64,000 nt of DNA, taken from positions 62,001 to 126,000 of the forward strand of contig NZ_JAHWXO010000003.1 in the NCBI RefSeq assembly GCF_019857205.1. The letters are read 5' to 3'. A model generated the notes under the pieces. The model made no database searches. It was not told the DNA's origin and saw nothing but the letters and a program-made list of their open reading frames with translations. The DNA is from Qipengyuania pacifica. Lineage in GTDB: Bacteria; Pseudomonadota; Alphaproteobacteria; Sphingomonadales; Sphingomonadaceae. Each line of letters starts with the position of its first letter. Position 1 is the first letter of the stretch. Below are positions 44,734-53,419 of the stretch, one piece after another. Both the position numbers and the translations under genes were made by a program.

Positions 44734-44870
44734 ACGAGGCCATCTTCACACTCGTAGCCGCCGTGGCGGTTCTCGGCGTGATGGCGGTGCCCGCAATCCT
44801 TTCGAGGCGCATCAGCCACGGCGAGGCACGTTTCAAGAGCGACAATGGAAAGTCGAAAGACGATGACTGA
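44730..44870 (+). CDS. 46-residue membrane ORF between gatA and gatB
   Basis: A short ORF starting at GTG 44730 inside the gatA stop (GTGA) and ending at 44870, eight bases into gatB. The 46 residues have a hydrophobic helix ([19 protein letters not shown], after residue 6) and a charged cytoplasmic tail ([13 protein letters not shown]). The overlaps at both ends and the stop position favour a real gene in a translationally coupled chain. I know no family for it. It could tether the amidotransferase to the membrane or be an accident of the overlap. Confidence 0.5.
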   Translation: MNEAIFTLVAAVAVLGVMAVPAILSRRISHGEARFKSDNGKSKDDD

Positions 44871-46359
44871 TTATCGTATTCAGGGCGCAACGGGCGAATG
44901 GGAAGTCGTGATCGGCCTGGAAGTCCACGCGCAGGTCACGTCCAACGCCAAGCTGTTTAGCGGCGCCAGCACGGCTTTCGGTGCCGAGCCCAACTCGCAG
45001 GTCAGCCTTGTCGATGCGGCGATGCCCGGCATGCTTCCGGTTCCCAACCGCGAATGTATCCGCCAGGCCGTGCGTACCGGCATGGCAATCGAGGCGCAGA
45101 TCAACAAATACAGCCGGTTCGATCGCAAGAACTACTTTTATGCCGATCTTCCGCAGGGCTATCAGATCAGCCAGCTCTATCACCCGATCGTGGGTGAGGG
45201 GCAGCTGCTGATCGATGCAGATGAAAAGGCCGGTATCCCAGAGGACAAGGTCATCGGGATCGAGCGCATCCATGTCGAGCAGGACGCCGGCAAGTTGATG
45301 CACGATCAGCACCCCACCATGTCCTACGTCGATCTCAACCGCAGCGGCGTGGCCTTGATGGAAATCGTGTCCAAGCCCGACATGCGCAGCCCCGCCGAAG
45401 CCGGTGCCTATGTGCGAAAGCTGCGTTCGATCTTGCGCTATGTCGGCTCGTGCGACGGCAATATGGAAGAAGGTTCGATGCGCGCCGACGTGAACGTCAG
45501 CGTGCGCAAGCCGGGCGAGGAATTCGGCACGCGGACCGAAACGAAGAACGTCAATTCGGTGCGCTTCGTCATGCAGGTCATCGAATACGAGGCGAACCGA
45601 CAGGTGGATGTGCTGGAGAACGGCGGTACGGTCGACCAGGAGACGCGCCTGTTCGACGTGGCGAGCGGCACGACGCGGACCATGCGCAGCAAGGAAGATG
45701 CGCATGACTACCGCTACTTCCCCGATCCCGACCTGCTGCCGCTGGAGCTTGAAGACGGCTTCCTCGACGAATGCCGTGCCAGCCTGCCCGAACTGCCCGA
45801 TGCCAAGCGCAAGCGGTATGAGAATGAGCTCGGTCTGACGCTGTACAACGCGCGCGAACTGACGGCGGAGGTTGAGACTTTCGCCCGGTTCGAGACCTTG
45901 CTGGCTGCAGCCGCAACGAAGATCGGCAAGAGCGAGGCGCAGGTCGCAACGCAGGTGGCGAACTGGGCGCTGTCGGTTGCGCCGGGCGTCCTGAAATCGC
46001 TCGGTGACGAAGCCGATCCAGCCAATGCGACCGCACAGGCGCAGGCCGGCATCCTCGCCATGCAGGACAAGGGCGAGATATCGGGTGGCCAGGCCAAGGA
46101 AATTTACGAAATCGTCCTTAAGACTGGCCGCGATCCGGAAGAGATCGCCGATGCCGAAGGCCTCAAGCAGGTCAGCGATACCGGTGCGATCGAAGCCGCG
46201 ATCGACAAGATCATCGCAGACAACGAGGACAAGGTCGCCGAATATCGCGGCGGCAAGGACAAGCTCTTCGGTTTCTTCGTCGGCCAGACGATGAAGGCGA
46301 TGCAGGGCAAGGCCAATCCTGCGGTGGTCAACCAGATCCTGAAAGACAAGCTGGGCTGA
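44863..46359 (+). CDS. gatB: aspartyl/glutamyl-tRNA amidotransferase subunit B
   Basis: tRNA-binding amidotransferase subunit of GatCAB, 498 residues. It has the GatB start [22 protein letters not shown], then [15 protein letters not shown], the central [15 protein letters not shown] region with kinase-like active-site residues, [22 protein letters not shown], and a C-terminal YqeY-like domain. ATG 44863 is preferred to the ATG at 44845 because it matches the family start MTDYRIQG. It overlaps the small ORF by 8 bases. Confidence 0.97.
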   Translation: MTDYRIQGATGEWEVVIGLEVHAQVTSNAKLFSGASTAFGAEPNSQVSLVDAAMPGMLPVPNRECIRQAVRTGMAIEAQINKYSRFDRKNYFYADLPQGYQISQLYHPIVGEGQLLIDADEKAGIPEDKVIGIERIHVEQDAGKLMHDQHPTMSYVDLNRSGVALMEIVSKPDMRSPAEAGAYVRKLRSILRYVGSCDGNMEEGSMRADVNVSVRKPGEEFGTRTETKNVNSVRFVMQVIEYEANRQVDVLENGGTVDQETRLFDVASGTTRTMRSKEDAHDYRYFPDPDLLPLELEDGFLDECRASLPELPDAKRKRYENELGLTLYNARELTAEVETFARFETLLAAAATKIGKSEAQVATQVANWALSVAPGVLKSLGDEADPANATAQAQAGILAMQDKGEISGGQAKEIYEIVLKTGRDPEEIADAEGLKQVSDTGAIEAAIDKIIADNEDKVAEYRGGKDKLFGFFVGQTMKAMQGKANPAVVNQILKDKLG

Positions 46360-46391
46360 CGCGAACGTCGAAGCGCGTCATTGGCGCTGGT

Positions 46392-46664
46392 TCAGGACGT
46401 TTGCGGACAGTCCGGATTGTCCGCGACTTCCCAGATGCGGTCCGATCGTCCGTCGCGTTCCCGCGCATAGCGAGCGAGTTGAACCAGTTGTTCCTGGGTA
46501 TCCGGACGGTCGTTATCACAGACTACGGCAAGGACCCGGCTTTCCAGCGCTAGGTCCGGACTGGGCTCGACGGCTGAAGGGCTGTCGCTGCCATCGTCGG
46601 CGAGCGAGCAACCGGCCAGTCCGGTGGCGAGCAAAAAGCATATGGCTGTGTGTTTACCCAGCAT
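46392..46664 (-). CDS. small lipoprotein of unknown function
   Basis: A 90-residue predicted lipoprotein with a signal peptide ending in the lipobox GLAGC at Cys19. The mature part is short, acidic and holds two additional cysteines (AVVCDND, DNPDCPQTS). It converges on gatB with 32 bases between the stops. No family recognised. The 208 bases upstream of it, before the divergent S46 peptidase, show no distinct feature other than a promoter-like AT-rich stretch. Confidence 0.7.
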   Translation of the reverse strand: MLGKHTAICFLLATGLAGCSLADDGSDSPSAVEPSPDLALESRVLAVVCDNDRPDTQEQLVQLARYARERDGRSDRIWEVADNPDCPQTS

Positions 46665-46873
46665 GTTGCGGAAGGTGCGCGCCTCATTTGTTCATTTCAA
46701 GGCAGCGACATTCGTCTGATCCCTTCCCAGAAGCCGCTCGTCCTGCTTGCACCGTTCTGCGGCTAAACTTTGTGTGTGGTCAAAGCCATGGCCTCGCTTG
46801 AACGGTGCAGCCAAGCGGACTAGCGATATCGGCGGGACGCGCGTTCGGCGCGCTGGAAGGGATCGTACCTATC

Positions 46874-49054
46874 ATGTCAAAATCTGTTTTTGCTGCGGCG
46901 CTGCTCGCCGGCGCAGCCATATCCACTCTGTCGCTGGGAGCGCCGCTCGCTGCCAAGGAAGGGATGTTCACGCCCGGACAATTGCCCGAGATCGCAGACG
47001 ATCTGCGCAAAACCGGCCTGGAAGTATCGCCCGAAGCCTTGTCGGACCTGACGGGCTTTCCGATGGGCGCCATTGTCCAGTTGCAGGGTTGTTCGGCCAG
47101 CTTCGTTTCGGACGAGGGGCTGGTGGTTACCAATCACCACTGCGCCCGTGGATCGGTGCAGTACAATTCCACGGCTGAAAACAATTATCTCGAAAACGGC
47201 TTCCTCGCCAAGGCGAAGAGCGAAGAATTGCCCGCCGCACCCGGATCGCGCGTGTATGTCACCACCGATATCAGCGATGTGACGGCGCGCGTCCGCGAAG
47301 GCATCGACGCCCTTTCGCCAAATGAGCGTTACGATACCGTCGATCAGCGGGTGAAGGATATCACCGCGGAATGCGAACAGGACGCTGGATATCGTTGCCT
47401 GGTCGCCAGTTTCTATGGCGGCGAGGAATACACGCTGATCAAGCGGCTCGAGGTGAAGGACGTACGGCTGGTTTACGCGCCGGCCGATTCTATCGGCAAA
47501 TATGGCGGCGATATCGATAACTGGATGTGGCCGCGTCACACTGGCGATTTTTCATTCTATCGGGCTTATGTCGCACCGGATGGGACCTCTGCCGAATATT
47601 CGGAAGACAATGTCCCGTACCGTCCCAAGCATCATCTCAAGGTGAGTGCTGCCGGTCTCGATGACGGCGATTTCGTTATGGCTGCAGGCTATCCAGGATC
47701 GACCAATCGCTACACGCGGCTCGGCGAAGTAAAGAACACGTTCGAGTGGACCTATCCGACATTCGTCACGCTGCTGAACAACTGGATCGACACGATCGAG
47801 GAAGCCGCGCCCGAAGGTTCGGATGCGCGCGTGAAGTATGAATCGCGCCTCGCCGGTCTCAACAACTACGAGAAGAACCTGCGCGGCCAGATCGACGGCG
47901 CGCGCCGGGTCAATCTCGTCGGCCTGCGCGCAGAACGCGAAGCTGAGCTCGATGCCTGGATTGCTGCCGACCCTTCGCGCAGCGGCTATGGCGAAGCGAT
48001 CGCGGCTCTCGATGAACTGTCGGAAGAAAGCGCCACGGCGGCCCGTACCAATTTCTGGTACGGCAATGTGACAAACCCTCAGTTGCTTGGCACCGCGCAG
48101 CGTCTCTATCGCCTTGCGAAGGAAAAGGAGAAGCCCGACGCCCAACGCGAGAGCGGGTATCAGGAACGCGACATGGCGTTCTTCCGGCAGGGATTGCAGG
48201 CGCTTGACCGGCGGTACGATGCTTCGATCGACAAGGCTGAATGGCTCCTGTTCCTGAACGGTTATCTGGCTCAGCCTGCGGCCGAACGTGTTGCCGTCTT
48301 CGATCAGGCGACAGGCCTGGTGGGCGTGACCGATGCCGCTCAGGCCGAGCCGATCGTGGATCGGTATTATGCCAACACGACGCTGGGCGATACTGAAACG
48401 CGCCTCGCGCTGATGGATGCAAGTGTAGCCGAACTGGAAGCGAGCAAAGACCCGTTCATGCAGCTCGCGATCGCTCTTTACGACTACGGGATCGATCTGG
48501 AACAGCAGAGCGAGGAACGGGCAGGGCGCGCGCTGGTGCTGCGTCCGGCCTATATGCAGGCAATCACACAATGGCAGCGCTCTCAAGGCATCGCCACCTA
48601 CCCTGATGCCAACAGCACGCTCCGCGTCACGTATGGCAAGGTTCTTGGCGGTAGCCCGCGTGATGGCATGGCCTATCTGCCATTCACCACGCTGGAAGGC
48701 ATACTCGAAAAGGACACGGGCGAAGACCCGTTCAATGCGCCGGCCAAGCAACTGACCGAAATCCGTGCGGGCGATTATGGCGACTATGCGCTTGACAGTA
48801 TCGGATCGGTGCCGGTCAACTTCCTGTCGGACCTCGACAGCACTGGCGGCAACAGCGGCTCCGCAACACTCAACTCACGTGCCGAACTCGTGGGCCTGTT
48901 GTTCGACGGGACCTTCGAAAGCGTCAATTCGGACTGGTATTTCGATCCGCGCACCACGCGCACGATCCATGTCGATACCCGTTACATGCTGTGGGTGATG
49001 GACAAGGTCGATGGTGCACAGGCACTGATCGAAGAAATGGACGTAGTGCGTTAA
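46874..49054 (+). CDS. S46 family dipeptidyl-peptidase, DPP7-type
   Basis: Secreted or periplasmic serine peptidase of family S46, releasing dipeptides from N-termini. 726 residues with a signal peptide (AAALLAGAAISTLSLGAPLAA). The catalytic His lies in VVTNHHCARG, the Asp in the IDNWMWPRHTGDF region, and the Ser in DSTGGNSGSATLN. The residue 18 positions after the nucleophile Ser is Gly (LLFDG), as in DPP7-type enzymes that prefer hydrophobic P1 residues; DPP11-type enzymes have Arg there. ATG 46874 gives the signal peptide; the frame extends upstream without a better start. A terminator follows at 49074. Confidence 0.92.
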   Translation: MSKSVFAAALLAGAAISTLSLGAPLAAKEGMFTPGQLPEIADDLRKTGLEVSPEALSDLTGFPMGAIVQLQGCSASFVSDEGLVVTNHHCARGSVQYNSTAENNYLENGFLAKAKSEELPAAPGSRVYVTTDISDVTARVREGIDALSPNERYDTVDQRVKDITAECEQDAGYRCLVASFYGGEEYTLIKRLEVKDVRLVYAPADSIGKYGGDIDNWMWPRHTGDFSFYRAYVAPDGTSAEYSEDNVPYRPKHHLKVSAAGLDDGDFVMAAGYPGSTNRYTRLGEVKNTFEWTYPTFVTLLNNWIDTIEEAAPEGSDARVKYESRLAGLNNYEKNLRGQIDGARRVNLVGLRAEREAELDAWIAADPSRSGYGEAIAALDELSEESATAARTNFWYGNVTNPQLLGTAQRLYRLAKEKEKPDAQRESGYQERDMAFFRQGLQALDRRYDASIDKAEWLLFLNGYLAQPAAERVAVFDQATGLVGVTDAAQAEPIVDRYYANTTLGDTETRLALMDASVAELEASKDPFMQLAIALYDYGIDLEQQSEERAGRALVLRPAYMQAITQWQRSQGIATYPDANSTLRVTYGKVLGGSPRDGMAYLPFTTLEGILEKDTGEDPFNAPAKQLTEIRAGDYGDYALDSIGSVPVNFLSDLDSTGGNSGSATLNSRAELVGLLFDGTFESVNSDWYFDPRTTRTIHVDTRYMLWVMDKVDGAQALIEEMDVVR

Positions 49055-49073
49055 CGCATTGAGAAGTATGAGT

Positions 49074-49113
49074 GAACGAACGGATGAGACTTCGCGGTCT
49101 CGTTCGTTCGTTT
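49074..49113 (+). terminator. hairpin terminator after the S46 peptidase gene
   Basis: GAACGAAC (49074-49081) pairs with GTTCGTTC (49102-49109) and GAGAC (49086-49090) pairs with GTCTC (49097-49101), with a 4-base GGAT bulge. TTT follows. It begins 20 bases beyond the stop codon. Confidence 0.65.
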
Positions 49114-49150
49114 CGCGATTACACATATGATTTGCACCGGGGGGAGCAAT

Positions 49151-49999
49151 ATGAAGTTCTGGACAGTCTTGATACCGTGCGCGCTGGCAATGTCGGCACC
49201 GCTTTGCGCTGAAACGCTTACCAATGCCGATGTCCTCACTCTGCTCGATGCGGGGCTGGGGGACGAAGCCGTCATCGCCAAGATCGAAACCGATCAAGGC
49301 AGTTACGCTACCGATACGGCGACCTTGCTGGACTTGAGGACCAAGGGCGTGTCCAGCGCCGTGATCGCGGCGATGGTCAAGAAGACATCTGTCGCACCGG
49401 CCATGTCGGACAGCGCAGCCGATCCGCTGGCTCCACATTTTCCCGGCGTCTACCTGTACGACGACTGGTCGGCTGAGCCGCGGATGTGGAAGATCGACCC
49501 GACATCTTCCACACAGACAAAAACGGGCGGCATTTTCGGATATGCGCTGACGGGTGGAATCGCCAGCGCGAGCGTGAAGGCGGTCATTCCGGGGGAGGAA
49601 GCACGATTTGTTTCTCCCAAATCCAACCCGGTATTCTATGTCTATCTCGGCAATGCCAATGGCGAGGCGAGCGGAACGTTCTCGACAGGGTTCGGCGCAT
49701 CGGTCCAGTCGCCGAACGAGTTCTCGCTCGTGGAACTGGAGCAGAAGAAAGGCCGCCGCGAAGCGCGTATCGGCAGTATGAATATTGCCGGTGCTAAGGC
49801 GGGGGTGATGGACAAGGACCAGATCCCTTTCACCTACGAGCAGGTGACGCAGGGAGTGTACAAACTGACGCCGGAGACTGCGCTGGAGAAGGGCCAGTAT
49901 GGCTTCATCTTCGCTGTTGGCGGAGGGGCCGGCCCCGGCCTCGTGGGTAGTGCGGGCACAGCCGGCGCGCGCGTGTTTGCCTTCGGCGTGGGCGAGTAG
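49151..49999 (+). CDS. secreted protein of unknown function
   Basis: A 282-residue protein starting at ATG 49151 just after the GGGGGGAGC ribosome-binding site. A signal peptide (FWTVLIPCALAMSAPLCA) precedes a short helical motif ADVLTLLDAGLGDEAVIAKIETDQGSY, which I have seen at the start of other exported Bacteroidetes and alphaproteobacterial proteins. The rest is a beta-rich domain with no motif I know (KTGGIFGYALTGGIASASVKAVI). It could be a surface or periplasmic protein. Two genes end on the bidirectional terminator downstream. Confidence 0.7.
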   Translation: MKFWTVLIPCALAMSAPLCAETLTNADVLTLLDAGLGDEAVIAKIETDQGSYATDTATLLDLRTKGVSSAVIAAMVKKTSVAPAMSDSAADPLAPHFPGVYLYDDWSAEPRMWKIDPTSSTQTKTGGIFGYALTGGIASASVKAVIPGEEARFVSPKSNPVFYVYLGNANGEASGTFSTGFGASVQSPNEFSLVELEQKKGRREARIGSMNIAGAKAGVMDKDQIPFTYEQVTQGVYKLTPETALEKGQYGFIFAVGGGAGPGLVGSAGTAGARVFAFGVGE

Positions 50000-50036
50000 G
50001 TTAGGGCGAAAGACCCGGTTCGCGGCGGGCACAATA

Positions 50037-50067
50037 AAAGGCGCCGGGAAATCCTCCCGGCGCCTTT
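50037..50067. terminator. bidirectional intrinsic terminator
   Basis: A perfect 13-bp stem (50037-50049 AAAGGCGCCGGGA; 50055-50067) with a 5-base loop. AAA before the stem and TTT after it give a short T tract in both directions, so it can serve both the secreted protein gene (plus) and the small gene at 50087 (minus). Confidence 0.8.
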
Positions 50068-50086
50068 GTCATTTATCGGTTTGCGC

Positions 50087-50392
50087 TCAGCCCTGGCGCT
50101 GGCCGGTCAGCGGCATGTCGCCAAAGGCGCCTGCGTTCACCGTACCAGTCAGCTGGTCGCCGTTCACGTTGGCGGTGCAGTTGAGGGTCATCGGCATGGG
50201 GACGGTCATGTCCATCGCCCAGGTAAGCGTGTCGCCATCGATCTTGCCGTCCTTGACGTCCATGGAGCCCATGCCGCCAGCCATCGATCCGGTAAAGGTG
50301 TTCCCGTCGTCGCCGGGGACTACGGTGAAGGTGCCCTTCTGTTCGCCCATCGGGCTCTTGACGACGGTGTCATAAGTACCTGCTACGGACAT
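50087..50392 (-). CDS. small beta-rich protein of unknown function
   Basis: A 101-residue protein with no signal peptide. It has alternating beta-strand patterns with many Gly, Met and Thr (GTYDTVVKSPMGEQKGTFTVV, TFTGSMAGGMGSMDVKDGKIDGDTLTWAMD). It resembles small stand-alone beta-barrel/lipocalin-like domains that also occur fused to amidohydrolases. Function unknown. The 89 bases between it and the M16 protease stop contain a large inverted repeat (50433-50472). Confidence 0.7.
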   Translation of the reverse strand: MSVAGTYDTVVKSPMGEQKGTFTVVPGDDGNTFTGSMAGGMGSMDVKDGKIDGDTLTWAMDMTVPMPMTLNCTANVNGDQLTGTVNAGAFGDMPLTGQRQG

Positions 50393-50432
50393 GAAAATTC
50401 CTCTCTTCGGTTAGCAATCTGGAGTGGCCGCT

Positions 50433-50472
50433 AGATCGCCCTTGCTGACATCAATGTCAACAAGGGCGATCT
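50433..50472. repeat. 17-bp long inverted repeat between the M16 gene and its small downstream neighbour
   Basis: AGATCGCCCTTG (50433-50444) pairs with CAAGGGCGATCT (50461-50472), and the inner TGACA (50446-50450) pairs with TGTCA (50455-50459) around TCAA. One mismatch separates the two stems. It lies 10 bases past the M16 stop. No T tract follows on the minus strand, so it may be an mRNA 3' hairpin or an operator (TGACA-N4-TGTCA) for the gene at 50087. Confidence 0.6.
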
Positions 50473-50481
50473 CGATAGCAG

Positions 50482-53352
50482 TCACTGACCCATCTGTACG
50501 ACTTCGACATCGAGGCCGAGCTTTTCGAGCTGCGGCTCCACGACAGTTGCATCGCCGACGACGACCCAGACAAACCGGTTGGCATCGATTGCGGCGCGCA
50601 CCGCTTCGTCCAGACTGCTGCGGGTCTGCGAGCGATACCGGTCTGCGAGCAATTCGTAGTAATTGTCCGGGCGGCCATACATGGCGTTGTTCTGCATGGC
50701 TCCGAGCACGGCGCCGGAGGTTTCGAACTGGCCAGGCAATTCGCCGATTTCTGCAGTGACGATCCGGTCCAGCTCCGCTTCGCTGACGCCGCGGGTGTCG
50801 AGGAATTCCCCGGTTTCGCGGATCAGCTCGGCCAGCGCATCGCCGGTACGATCGGCCTGGACTGGAGCCGCAATGTTGTAAGCGACGGCCTTCTCGCGTG
50901 TCTGCGGGAAGCCGCTTACGCCATAGCTCCACCCCTTTGTCTCGCGCAGGTTCATGTTGAGGCGTGCGAGGAAATTGCCACCCAGCGCATTATTCCCATT
51001 GAGGAAATCGACATAGGTTTCATCACGCGCATCCACCGGCGTCCGCTGTCCACCGAGAATAAAGCTCTGCGGCGAGTTCGGACGATTGACCAGAACGATG
51101 CGAGCTTTTTCCGGCACGGCGGCCATGTCGCCGAAACTCTTGGTTCCCTTTGCTACTGTGGGCGCCTGCCAGTCGCCGAACACCTTGTTCAGCGCGGCAG
51201 TGATTTCACCCATCGGGCGATCCGAAACTACGAAAATCTGACCATTGTCGGGGCGGATCCAGCGATCCTTGAAGCCGGTGATGTCGTCACGGGTCAAGGC
51301 AGTGACCGAAGCCACTGTGCCACTGTCGGCACCGCCGTAGGGGCTGTCTTCCCCGTAGATGATCGGAGCGAGCGTCCGCGCCGCGATCGACTGCGGCGTG
51401 CGCAATTCCTGTTCGATACCGGTGATCTGTTGCGCGCGCACGCGCTCGATTTCAGCAGGCGCGAATGCAGGGTTGCGCACAATGTCGGACATAAGCTCAA
51501 GCGACGGCGTGAGATTGGCCGACAGTGTCGACAGGGTGAAACTGGACCGGTCGAAACCGCCGCCAACGGAGATCGATGCGCCGAGCCGTTCGCTGGCTTC
51601 GGCGATTTCCTGCGAGTCCATCGTTGTGGTGCCTTCGTCGAACAGGCCGAGAGCCAGCGCTTCAAGACCGCGTTTGTCCACCGGGTCGGAAGCGGTGCCG
51701 GCGTCGAACGACATCGTTATATATGTCGCGGGGACCGCGTCCCGCATAGCGTAATGAAGCTCCATCCCATTCGCGAGCCTGGTATGCTGGACGTCGGGAA
51801 AATCGAGCGTAGCGGTCGTCGCGATGGGCGGCTTTGGCCGTTCTTTCGTTACCGTGATCTCGCTCGCCCCTGCGGCTTCGTCAGTGGCCGCGGTGGCAGA
51901 GGCAACCGATGCCGCTTCTTCATACTCGCCTTCGCGCTCGCCCGGTTCGAGAACCAGCGTCAGGGCCGGCCGGGTCATCCAGCGCTGCATTGCGGACTGA
52001 ACTTCGCCAGGCGTCAGCGTTGCAAGGATTTCGAGCTGGCGGGCGTAGAAATCTGGATCGGCGGCCAGCACTTCACCCGAAGCCAGTGTGACGGCCTTAC
52101 CGCCGAACCCGCCTACCTGCTCAAGCCCACGGATCGTCTGGGAGACGGTCGACGTTGCTGCGCGGCGCACCTCGTCCTCTGTCGGGCCCTCGGCAATGAA
52201 CTGTGCAACGAGTTCATTGAGCCGGGCTTCGACCACGGCAGGGTCGACACCTGGCCGCGCGGTTGCGCCCACGTTCAACACACCGACGCGCTGCCACGAA
52301 TAATTGCCGGCTGAAACGCCGACGGCCAATTGCTCATCACGGACGAGAGTCTTGTCGAGGCGGCTGGAAGACAGGCCACCGAGGATCTGCGTTCCTACCG
52401 TCAATGCGGTAAGTTCGCGGTCGGTAATCCCGGGAGCGCTCCAGTATTTCGAAATATTGGTGGCTGCGACCTGATCCTTCATCACCGTGCGCACATCCTG
52501 CGCCAGTTCGGGGACGTTCGCCTGGGCAGGATCGTTGACCGGTCCGCGGGAAATCGGGCCAAAATACTTTTCCACCAGCGTACGGGCTTCGGCGGCAGTT
52601 ACGTCGCCCGCAAGCACCACGGTCGCATTGTTCGGACCGTAATTGTCGCGGAACCAGTTCTGGACGTCGGCCATGCTGGCCTGATCGAGGTCGGCCATAG
52701 AACCGATCGGCGTATGATCATAAGGGTGCGGAGCAGGGAACAGCGTCTTCACGATTTCATAGAAGACCAGACCGCCTGGCTGATTGTCGCCCTGCCGTTT
52801 TTCGTTCTGGACAACGCCGCGCTGGTTATCGAGTTTTTCCTGCGTGATCGCGCCCAGCAGATAACCCATGCGGTCGCTTTCCAGCCAAAGGGCGCGTTCA
52901 AGCGCCGGCTTGGGAACGGTCTGGAAATAATTCGTACGGTCGAAATTGGTCGTGCCGTTGTAATCGGTCGCACCCATTTCCTGCAGGTACTGGAAGTAGT
53001 CTTCCGGCGCATTTTCGGAGCCGTTGAACATGAGGTGTTCGAACAAATGGGCGAAACCGGTCTGGCCCTTCGGTTCGTCCTTGGAACCGACATTGTACCA
53101 CACGGCCAGCGCGACGATTGGCGCCTTTTTATCGGTATGCACAATGACATCGAGGCCATTGTCCAAGGTGAATTTTTCATAGGGAATCTGGACTTCGTCG
53201 ATCAGCGTTGCGAGCGCTGCGGGCTCGTCCAGAGTGCCTGCTTCGGCAACGGGCGCTGAAGCATTGGCCATGGACTGGCCGTTCGGCGTTGTCGTGCATG
53301 CTGCCAGAACGAGCGAGGCGACGCCCGCAGCAAGTACCGATTTCATTTTCAT
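50482..53352 (-). CDS. M16 family zinc metallopeptidase lipoprotein
   Basis: Two-domain M16 peptidase of 956 residues, tethered as a lipoprotein (lipobox LAAC at Cys19). The first M16 domain carries the inverted zinc motif HLFEH (residues 102-106) with the distal Glu in VVQNEKRQGDN. The second half (from about residue 520) repeats the fold without the motif (HYAMRDAVPATYITMSFDAGTASD), as in pitrilysin-type enzymes. It probably degrades peptides in the periplasm. It lies 67 bases downstream of the penicillin-acylase-family gene on the same strand, so they may form one unit. Confidence 0.93.
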   Translation of the reverse strand: MKMKSVLAAGVASLVLAACTTTPNGQSMANASAPVAEAGTLDEPAALATLIDEVQIPYEKFTLDNGLDVIVHTDKKAPIVALAVWYNVGSKDEPKGQTGFAHLFEHLMFNGSENAPEDYFQYLQEMGATDYNGTTNFDRTNYFQTVPKPALERALWLESDRMGYLLGAITQEKLDNQRGVVQNEKRQGDNQPGGLVFYEIVKTLFPAPHPYDHTPIGSMADLDQASMADVQNWFRDNYGPNNATVVLAGDVTAAEARTLVEKYFGPISRGPVNDPAQANVPELAQDVRTVMKDQVAATNISKYWSAPGITDRELTALTVGTQILGGLSSSRLDKTLVRDEQLAVGVSAGNYSWQRVGVLNVGATARPGVDPAVVEARLNELVAQFIAEGPTEDEVRRAATSTVSQTIRGLEQVGGFGGKAVTLASGEVLAADPDFYARQLEILATLTPGEVQSAMQRWMTRPALTLVLEPGEREGEYEEAASVASATAATDEAAGASEITVTKERPKPPIATTATLDFPDVQHTRLANGMELHYAMRDAVPATYITMSFDAGTASDPVDKRGLEALALGLFDEGTTTMDSQEIAEASERLGASISVGGGFDRSSFTLSTLSANLTPSLELMSDIVRNPAFAPAEIERVRAQQITGIEQELRTPQSIAARTLAPIIYGEDSPYGGADSGTVASVTALTRDDITGFKDRWIRPDNGQIFVVSDRPMGEITAALNKVFGDWQAPTVAKGTKSFGDMAAVPEKARIVLVNRPNSPQSFILGGQRTPVDARDETYVDFLNGNNALGGNFLARLNMNLRETKGWSYGVSGFPQTREKAVAYNIAAPVQADRTGDALAELIRETGEFLDTRGVSEAELDRIVTAEIGELPGQFETSGAVLGAMQNNAMYGRPDNYYELLADRYRSQTRSSLDEAVRAAIDANRFVWVVVGDATVVEPQLEKLGLDVEVVQMGQ

Positions 53353-53419
53353 ATAAAACCCCCTTCGATCAAGTCGTTCGATTCGACTCGATATAACAGA
53401 CAGATGGCAGGCTAACCCG

